Below, piece by piece: positions 33,935 to 39,779 of a DNA stretch of 39,779 nucleotides (its first letter is position 1; each line of letters opens with the position of its first letter). Where the stretch lies: positions 1 to 39,779 of the forward strand of contig JBBQSD010000048.1 of the NCBI GenBank assembly GCA_038214135.1, read 5' to 3'. A program made the translations under genes and the position numbers. This stretch comes from JANLSE01 sp038214135 (GTDB lineage: Bacteria > Chloroflexota > Chloroflexia > Chloroflexales > Roseiflexaceae). The notes below the pieces were generated by a model that searched no databases, had not been told where the DNA came from, and saw only the letters and a list, made by a program, of their open reading frames with translations.

Positions 33935-35058
33935 TGGAGCGTGCCTCGAATATGCGCCAGTTTGGTCTGCATATGAACAGGCAGCCGCCGCATAATCGCC
34001 CGTGGCAGAAACCGCGCAACCTGGCGTGTGGCGAATCGCCGCACTATTCGCTGGATCGTTCGATAGTGTTCACGCAGCAGCTCAATCTGTTGCAGGAATG
34101 CAGTGGTACGGCGATATGTTTGGGAAGCCAGGAGCTGTTCGATGTCATTGGTCTGGCGCATCGGGATAGCAATTTGGCCAGTTTTCAGATCGGCGCGCAG
34201 GTGTTCGATCACCGGCGGATGCTGGCCATCAAAGCGCTGCAACCAGTTATAGGTTCCATAATGGCTGTAGATCCGTAGGCCACTCTGCTCGTCCAGTTGT
34301 GTGTCGAATCGCTCAAACTTCTGGCGAACATCTTTCTGTCCAAGTCCAGCATAGTAGGCACCCTTTGGAATTACCTGTTTTGGAAACAGGTTCGTATAGT
34401 GATACATTCGCACTGGCATACCATATGGATGCCGGGTGAGGTTGCGCTTCTGTCGTGCGGTGATGTCGTTCCCTGTCGCATCACCTAATGTCGGCGGGCG
34501 ATGGGTAAGATACTGAAGGCCTGGTGCCCAGCGAAATAGTCGCCGGTAGGCACCCCAGGGTTCGCCCTGGAAGTTATGGTTGATAAACAGCCCACCTTCC
34601 ACCAAGTAATCGAAACCGCCCCAGAAATGGTAGGCGTTGAAGGTCAGGCAGGTTGTTTGCGGATGTGATGCCAAGAAACCACAAACATTCTGCATATCTT
34701 CCGGCAGATAGAATTCATCGATATCGATCTGCCACAGCCAATCGCCAGTTGCACGGCGCGCATAGGCCTGGCTCTGCTGATCCTTCTCGCCTGGCCAAAA
34801 CCCATTCGGGTGGCCATCGTCCTCGGCGGTTACAAGAATAATCTTATGTTCGGGATCTTCATCGGCCATGAAGCGGCGCACAATATCAACAGTCCCATCG
34901 ATTGAGTGCCCATCCGCTGTGGCAACATGGGCTGCCTTGGGGCTGGCACCTTCAACAACAATAATCTCGTGGGCATATGGATAGAGCGCCCGTAGATTGT
35001 AGCGCGTAAACGGTTCGCCATTCAGAACAATCAGCCCAAATGTAATTTTCGGTAGCAT
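33931..35058 (-). CDS. GT2-like glycosyltransferase (GT-A fold)
   Basis: A 375-residue protein beginning ITFGLIVLNGEPFTRYNLRALYP, a start shared by a less well known group of GT2-like transferases. The GDWLWQIDIDEFYLPEDM segment supplies the acidic DxD metal motif. The C-terminal 100 residues are basic and unassigned. It may transfer a sugar or act as a galactosyl- or fucosyl-type modifying enzyme. It begins 15 bp after asnB-like 35074 and overlaps the next gene as ATGA. The ribosome site is weak (agagaat), as expected for a coupled gene. Confidence 0.8.
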   Translation of the reverse strand: MLPKITFGLIVLNGEPFTRYNLRALYPYAHEIIVVEGASPKAAHVATADGHSIDGTVDIVRRFMADEDPEHKIILVTAEDDGHPNGFWPGEKDQQSQAYARRATGDWLWQIDIDEFYLPEDMQNVCGFLASHPQTTCLTFNAYHFWGGFDYLVEGGLFINHNFQGEPWGAYRRLFRWAPGLQYLTHRPPTLGDATGNDITARQKRNLTRHPYGMPVRMYHYTNLFPKQVIPKGAYYAGLGQKDVRQKFERFDTQLDEQSGLRIYSHYGTYNWLQRFDGQHPPVIEHLRADLKTGQIAIPMRQTNDIEQLLASQTYRRTTAFLQQIELLREHYRTIQRIVRRFATRQVARFLPRAIMRRLPVHMQTKLAHIRGTLQ

Positions 35059-35073
35059 TATTCTATTCTCTTA

Positions 35074-36912
35074 TCATACAGCTCGGGTATGTTCGCTACG
35101 GCTCGTATTGATCAGCGTCTCATACCAACCCTCAAAGGCCAGCATGCGGAACAGCACCGTCATTGATTTTGGAATGCCGATCATATTGCGCAGGCGTTGC
35201 ACTCGTAGCCATGGTGCAGCAGCATGTTGTTCGCAGAGTGTTTGCAGGCGTTTGCGATCAAACCAGTTGGAGTTTGCCAAAAACCCATCGCGCACCTGCT
35301 CGATCCGCCGTGTTGTCAGGTCATCGAAGTACTGATTTGGTGGCGCAAAGCCGCGCTTTTGGGCATCGAGCACTGCATCAGGCACTACGCCACGCAGAAT
35401 ACGGCGCAACAGAACCTTGCTCTCATTTGGATCAAATCGCTGTGCGAGTGGTAGCCCGAAAATTTGCTCAACCAGCACATGATCGAGCAGTGGCACACGC
35501 AATTCAATCGAGCAACCCATACTGAGCTTGTCGGTCAGCAGGCAGCCATTATGCACAAGATAGCTGCCAAACAACATGGATGCCATTGCATCTGGCCCTG
35601 CCTGTGCCTGATCACGTAGCGCTGCAAGTGGCCGCTGTGCATCGCGTGCAGCACCACGCAGGCGCTCAGTCCCGACCTCATGCAGCGTTGCTGCAGTAAG
35701 TGCCTGGTTTGAATCAAGATCGAAGCCAATCCAGTTGGCAAATTCATCTGGCTTCAGGCTTGTACTACGGCGGCCAATCTCATTCCAGCGCGTATAGCCA
35801 AAGGCGATCTCATCGCCGCCAATCCCAGAGAGCAGAACCTTGAAGCCCTGTTGGCGTGCCTGCCGATACAGGCTCCACTGTGGCATGGCAGCCACATCGC
35901 CGACCGGTTCATCGCAACAGCGCACAAGTTCATCAAAATCGCGCTCATAGCTGTTTGCGTCCAGAATGACATCAATATATGGCAGCCCGAGCGCCTGTGC
36001 CGTTGCATGAGCAAGCGGTCGTTCGTCGTTTGGGTGATTGCCAGCATAGCCAGCACACAACGCAGTATAATTCTGGCCATTGCGCGCTGCCAACGCAGCT
36101 ATCGCCGATGAATCGATGCCACCGCTCAACAGAATGCCAACCGGCACATCACTGCGAAGGTGTAGGCGTACGGCCTCCTCAAGGGTTGCCAGAATCTCAC
36201 TATCGGGGCGTGCCGCAATACCCTGTGTGCCACCAAAGGCAGGCGACCAGTAGCGCACCAGGCGAACCTCATGCTCATCGGCTACCAGATACTCACCAGG
36301 GAGCAGGCGCGTGACCTGTTCAACAATAGTATGGCGCGGGTCGATGGCATAGCTATATAACAAATACTGGTAGACCGCTTCGGGCCTGATGGTTGGCGAG
36401 AACCCGGCAGCACCAACGATTGTTTTCAGTTCAGAACTGAGCCACAGCGCGCCATGCACCTGTGCCATGTAGAGTGGCTTGATGCCAACCCGATCACGGG
36501 CGGCGAACAGCCGCTGACGGCGGCTATCCCATAGTGCAAAGGCAAACATACCGCGCAAATCGTTCAGGCATGCCTCGCCCTTTTCCTCATACAGATGCAG
36601 AATGACCTCGGTATCGCTGCTGGTGCGAAACTGGTGCCCGCGCCGCTTCAGATCTTCCATTAGCTCGACATAATTGTAGATCTCGCCATTAAACACGATC
36701 ACGAGCGAGCCATCCTCGTTATACAGCGGTTGATGCCCGCCAGCAACATCAATAATACTCAGCCGACGCATGCCAATGGCAATGGTTTCGTCGACATAGG
36801 TGCCCTCATCATCGGGGCCGCGGTAGTGCATCTCATCGTTCATGCTAGCGATGAGCATGCTCTTCTCGGGTAGCGTGTGTTGTGGATCGAAGATTGCGTT
36901 AATGCCGCACAT
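35074..36912 (-). CDS. Asparagine synthase (glutamine-hydrolysing) family amidotransferase
   Basis: A complete 612-residue AsnB-type enzyme. Cys2 in MCGINAIF is the glutaminase nucleophile. RRLSIIDVAGGHQPLYNEDG and VFNGEIYNY form the glutamine site, and SGGIDSS at residues 263-269 is the ATP pyrophosphatase loop. It could make asparagine. In O-antigen and capsule loci, however, relatives such as WbpS and WbtH convert uronic-acid sugars to uronamides, and that role fits this position better. ATG 36912 has a GAAGAAGG ribosome site. It lies between the methyltransferase (30-bp gap) and the GT2-like gene (15-bp gap). Confidence 0.93.
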   Translation of the reverse strand: MCGINAIFDPQHTLPEKSMLIASMNDEMHYRGPDDEGTYVDETIAIGMRRLSIIDVAGGHQPLYNEDGSLVIVFNGEIYNYVELMEDLKRRGHQFRTSSDTEVILHLYEEKGEACLNDLRGMFAFALWDSRRQRLFAARDRVGIKPLYMAQVHGALWLSSELKTIVGAAGFSPTIRPEAVYQYLLYSYAIDPRHTIVEQVTRLLPGEYLVADEHEVRLVRYWSPAFGGTQGIAARPDSEILATLEEAVRLHLRSDVPVGILLSGGIDSSAIAALAARNGQNYTALCAGYAGNHPNDERPLAHATAQALGLPYIDVILDANSYERDFDELVRCCDEPVGDVAAMPQWSLYRQARQQGFKVLLSGIGGDEIAFGYTRWNEIGRRSTSLKPDEFANWIGFDLDSNQALTAATLHEVGTERLRGAARDAQRPLAALRDQAQAGPDAMASMLFGSYLVHNGCLLTDKLSMGCSIELRVPLLDHVLVEQIFGLPLAQRFDPNESKVLLRRILRGVVPDAVLDAQKRGFAPPNQYFDDLTTRRIEQVRDGFLANSNWFDRKRLQTLCEQHAAAPWLRVQRLRNMIGIPKSMTVLFRMLAFEGWYETLINTSRSEHTRAV

Positions 36913-36942
36913 ACAGACCTTCTTCAGTATTCGTCTGGTCGG

Positions 36943-37611
36943 TTATTTCGTCGCGTTGACGCAGAGCGAGTGCATGGCGCGAATATCACTTGCATGTTCG
37001 AGGTTCAGTTCTGGAATCGGGCTATCGCGATAGCCGCTACGAACAACCTGGCGGAAGCCATTATTGGTTAACACATGCGCGAGCGTTTCATAATCCCATG
37101 CAGAATGATGTTGCCCCTGATATTGAAAATTGAATGCCAGCCCCTCACCTGGCGTCTGGAAGTTGCGATCTGGCTCCACAGCCCGGAACCATTCGAGGGT
37201 GCGCTCATGGTATGCACGTGCAAAGCGCTCGGCATCTGGAACCACAACCCGCATCACGCCGCCTGGTTCGAGCACTCGGTAACATTCTGCGAGGAATTGC
37301 GGTACTTCAAGATAGTAATCAAGATGTTCAAGGAAATGCTCATGAAAGATATATTTGGCAGAACCGCTGGCAAATGGCAGCTTCCTTCGCAGATCAAGAA
37401 CCAGATCGCCGCCTGGAAAGGCATCCGCATTCACCCAGCCTGCTAATCGCTGTGAACCACAGCCAAGATGCAACTTCAGGCCACGCTTGTTCTGAAGGCT
37501 ACGCAGCAGATTGCGTTGGCGCGGCGAGGCAGATGCCCACATATGGTTTTTATTGATTGAGTACTCAACCCAGACTTCCCGGAAGAAGCGTTTCTTTCGC
37601 AAGTTCAGCAT
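36943..37611 (-). CDS. Class I SAM-dependent methyltransferase
   Basis: A 222-residue methyltransferase of the Methyltransf_11 type. LKLHLGCGSQRLAGWVNAD carries the SAM-binding glycine motif, followed by acidic residues, and YIFHEHFLEHLDYY and CYRVLEPGGVMRVVVPD are the typical later motifs. Such proteins, often called predicted SAM-dependent methyltransferases, are frequent in glycan loci and may cap or modify sugars. The start is taken as ATG 37611, with AAAGGA about 10 bp upstream. It sits 18 bp after the GT2 gene in the same operon. The target is unknown. Confidence 0.88.
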   Translation of the reverse strand: MLNLRKKRFFREVWVEYSINKNHMWASASPRQRNLLRSLQNKRGLKLHLGCGSQRLAGWVNADAFPGGDLVLDLRRKLPFASGSAKYIFHEHFLEHLDYYLEVPQFLAECYRVLEPGGVMRVVVPDAERFARAYHERTLEWFRAVEPDRNFQTPGEGLAFNFQYQGQHHSAWDYETLAHVLTNNGFRQVVRSGYRDSPIPELNLEHASDIRAMHSLCVNATK

Positions 37612-37629
37612 ACCGAAAGGTTCCTTTGA

Positions 37630-38733
37630 TTAATAACGGAGCGCCGAGAGTGCGCCAGCTTCCGTGCCGCGAATCTGGCGTATTCTGGATTGTAATGCGG
37701 GTGGGATTATCGCCCAATAGCTACGCAATGCAAGGCGTATCAGTGATCGCTGGATTGTGCCGAGTGGACGATATGTCAGCGCGCTCAGGAAGTAGCGCAA
37801 CGCATTCCGCTGGTCGTGTCGCTCGCTCAGATAGATTTCAGCAGCATCGAGCATCAACCGAGCAACCGTGCGGCTCCCGACACTCGATATATCCGATGGG
37901 CAGCGTGGATCACGCAATGCGCGCTGAATGACGGTAAGGCTATCCAGCCGATCCTCAAGCAGCCGTGTCTGTGTCTTCTGTGATGCATGCAGCCGCAATG
38001 TGGCCAATGGCTTGCCAACGATATAATGCAATTTGTAGCGTAGTGCTAGCTTCAGCCATAGATCCAGATCCATTGCCATATGCAGCGATTCATCGAGCCC
38101 GCCAACAGCTTCTAGCACTGTTCGGCGCATAAAGACCGTTGGCTGCGGAATCACATAGGTATGATCGGTCAGGAGCTTGCGGGCATCCATCTGCGCTGTT
38201 TTCAGGATCTGCACATGCTGGCCCTGCTCATCACTCCAGATCCCATCGGCATAGACGACAGCGCAATCGGGATGCGACTGAAGTGCAAGGATTGCCGACA
38301 AAAATGCGCCTGGCTGATATGTATCATCTGAATTCAGCCATGCAACAATATCGCCGGTTGCACGAGCGATCCCTTTGTTGATCGCATGGCTCTGGCCGCG
38401 ATCCTTTTCGCTGACCCAGGCGGCTATCCAGTCGCTGTATTTCTGAATAACCTCCACACTGCCATCGGTTGAGCCGCCATCGATCAGCAGATACTCAAGG
38501 TTTGGGTAGCCCTGCAGCAGTACCGAGCGAATGGTTTCTTCTAAAAATTGGGCCTGCTGAAACGATGGTGTCACGATAGTGAGCAGTGGCCAGGGCGATC
38601 CATCTAGCATCGTAGCAGGTAATACTTGGCGCTCTTCTGTCCAGGGCCATCCGTGCTTGCCAACGGGCGCAGGCGGGAGATCAGCAAGAGTTGGACAACA
38701 TCGCGCAGTATGGATGCTCACATCAGGTGCCAT
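37630..38733 (-). CDS. Glycosyltransferase family 2
   Basis: A 367-residue GT-A transferase. LTIVTPSFQQAQFLEETIRSVL, IDGGSTDGSVEVI, the DRGQSHAINKG segment and the metal motif AWLNSDDTY are all present in order. YVIPQPTVFMRR and DESLHMAMDLDLWLKLAL form the acceptor side. A 40-residue N-terminal extension precedes the catalytic domain. The start at ATG 38733 is supported by a GAGG ribosome site 7 bp upstream. It lies 20 bp after the epimerase gene and leads into the methyltransferase gene. Substrate unknown. Confidence 0.93.
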   Translation of the reverse strand: MAPDVSIHTARCCPTLADLPPAPVGKHGWPWTEERQVLPATMLDGSPWPLLTIVTPSFQQAQFLEETIRSVLLQGYPNLEYLLIDGGSTDGSVEVIQKYSDWIAAWVSEKDRGQSHAINKGIARATGDIVAWLNSDDTYQPGAFLSAILALQSHPDCAVVYADGIWSDEQGQHVQILKTAQMDARKLLTDHTYVIPQPTVFMRRTVLEAVGGLDESLHMAMDLDLWLKLALRYKLHYIVGKPLATLRLHASQKTQTRLLEDRLDSLTVIQRALRDPRCPSDISSVGSRTVARLMLDAAEIYLSERHDQRNALRYFLSALTYRPLGTIQRSLIRLALRSYWAIIPPALQSRIRQIRGTEAGALSALRY

Positions 38734-38753
38734 TGGTGCCTCGTATGTTATGC

Positions 38754-39755
38754 TTAATCAAGCGCTACGGTTGTTGGCTGAGACTGTGCATACCATTCGA
38801 TTGTTCGCCGCAGCCCATCCTCGAAGGATGTTCGGGAGGTGAAGCCAAATAGTTCGTTCGCACGGCTAGTATCGAGTTTGCGGCGTGGCTGGCCATTTGG
38901 CTTTGTGGTATCCCAGACAATACTGCCCTCAAAGCCAGTCAGCCGTGCAATTGTCTCCATCAGATCGCGGATACTGATTTCGTAGCTGCTGCCAAGATTG
39001 ACCGGCAGGCTGCCATTGTAACGCTCGGTTGCCAGAAGGATGCCTTCAGCAGCATCATCGACATACAGGAATTCACGAGTTGGTGAACCATCGCCCCATG
39101 CTTCGAGATGATCAGCGCCGCGCTCTTTTGCCTCAACACACTTGCGGACAAGCGCTGGAATGACATGCGACGAGTACGGGTCAAAGTTATCCCGTGGGCC
39201 ATACAGATTTACAGGTAGCAAATAGAGCGAGTTAAAGCCATATTGTTCGCGGTAGGCCTGGCTTTGTACGAGAAGCATTTTCTTGGCTAACCCATAGGGA
39301 GCATTCGTTTCTTCGGGGTAGCCATTCCACAGATCTTCCTCTCGAAATGGTATCGGCGTATATTTGGGGTAGGCGCACACTGTACCAAGTGCAACAAATT
39401 TCGCAACGTTTGCACGCCAGCTTTCGTGCATGAGCTGCACACCCATCATCAGATTGTCGTAGAAGAAATCGGCTGGATGTTCACGGTTTGCACCAATTCC
39501 GCCAACCCGTGCAGCAAGATGAATGACAATATCAGGGTGGGTATCGTTCAGCAGGTTTCGCACCGAGTCCAGTTCTACAAGGTTATATTCACGGCTGCGT
39601 GGGACGAAAATTTCGGCAGGGCCACGTTCAGCAAGTTTTTCGACGACAACACTTCCAAGAAACCCAGCGCCTCCTGTTACCACGACGCGTTTGCCGTGCC
39701 AAAAATCGTGGCTGTTGGGCCATTCTGTTTTCTCAGCGCTGTTCGTATGGCTCAT
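38754..39755 (-). CDS. GDP-L-fucose synthase-like NAD-dependent epimerase/reductase
   Basis: A complete 333-residue short-chain epimerase. VVVTGGAGFLGS is the Rossmann motif; HLAARVGGIGANREHPADFFYDN, GTVCAYPKYTPIPFREEDLW, the YGLAKK catalytic Tyr-Lys pair and NLYGPRDNFDPYSSHVIPALVRK are hallmark GDP-fucose synthase (Fcl) segments. It would turn GDP-4-keto-6-deoxymannose into GDP-fucose, or act on a related sugar. The partner Gmd is not in the window and may lie beyond the right edge. ATG 39755 has a GGAGG ribosome site 8 bp upstream. It is the first gene of the minus-strand glycan operon visible here. Confidence 0.9.
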   Translation of the reverse strand: MSHTNSAEKTEWPNSHDFWHGKRVVVTGGAGFLGSVVVEKLAERGPAEIFVPRSREYNLVELDSVRNLLNDTHPDIVIHLAARVGGIGANREHPADFFYDNLMMGVQLMHESWRANVAKFVALGTVCAYPKYTPIPFREEDLWNGYPEETNAPYGLAKKMLLVQSQAYREQYGFNSLYLLPVNLYGPRDNFDPYSSHVIPALVRKCVEAKERGADHLEAWGDGSPTREFLYVDDAAEGILLATERYNGSLPVNLGSSYEISIRDLMETIARLTGFEGSIVWDTTKPNGQPRRKLDTSRANELFGFTSRTSFEDGLRRTIEWYAQSQPTTVALD

Positions 39756-39779
39756 AATAATGACCTCCAGTGCTCTCTT

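Overview
The window looks like a chromosomal segment of a filamentous Chloroflexota-type bacterium. I infer this from short intergenic GGGCGGTTC/GAACCGCCC and CTGACTCC-type repeats, Pro/Thr-rich secreted proteins, and a secreted protein ending in LPLIVR. The phylum call is moderate and the genus is not resolved. I saw no rRNA, tRNA, CRISPR array, IS element or phage gene.

Positions 1-7677 hold mixed housekeeping and metabolic genes. They are a truncated GT-C membrane glycosyltransferase, an aldo/keto reductase, a minus-strand pair (small HD alarmone-hydrolase-like protein and Asp/Glu racemase), a 59-bp tandem array in front of a class I/II aminotransferase, an acetamidase/formamidase, and a GlmU-like nucleotidyltransferase with a beta-helix domain. 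Positions 7678-10200 are visibly more AT-rich. They carry an apparently acquired restriction-modification operon whose endonuclease gene is cut by one in-frame TAA, followed by an intact beta-class DNA methyltransferase. Positions 10211-15582 hold a variant creatininase-family protein, a beta-helix lipoprotein on a heptad-repeat stalk, and a large secreted SGNH-domain protein.

From 15786 to 39755 every gene is on the minus strand and the region reads as an exopolysaccharide or surface-glycan locus. In transcription order from the right edge: GDP-fucose synthase-like epimerase, GT2, methyltransferase, complete AsnB-type amidotransferase, GT2-like, GT4, O-antigen ligase/polymerase, GT2, GT4, YdjC-type deacetylase, PaaK/CapK-like adenylate-forming enzyme, MBOAT O-acyltransferase, its SGNH partner, and a second asparagine-synthase-like protein lacking the N-terminal Cys. 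Many junctions are ATGA, GTGA or TAATG overlaps, or gaps of about 11 bp, so this is probably one translationally coupled operon. Next come GT4, a small PglC-like phosphoglycosyl transferase, a FemAB/GNAT-like protein, a DegT aminotransferase and a PglF/WbpM-like dehydratase. These last units are separated by hairpins and resemble a set for making and loading a 4-amino-4,6-dideoxy sugar onto the lipid carrier.

Together the locus could initiate, extend, polymerise and decorate (deacetylation, O-acylation, amidation, possible aminoacylation) a surface polysaccharide. No flippase, ABC exporter or outer export machinery is present, so export must be encoded elsewhere.
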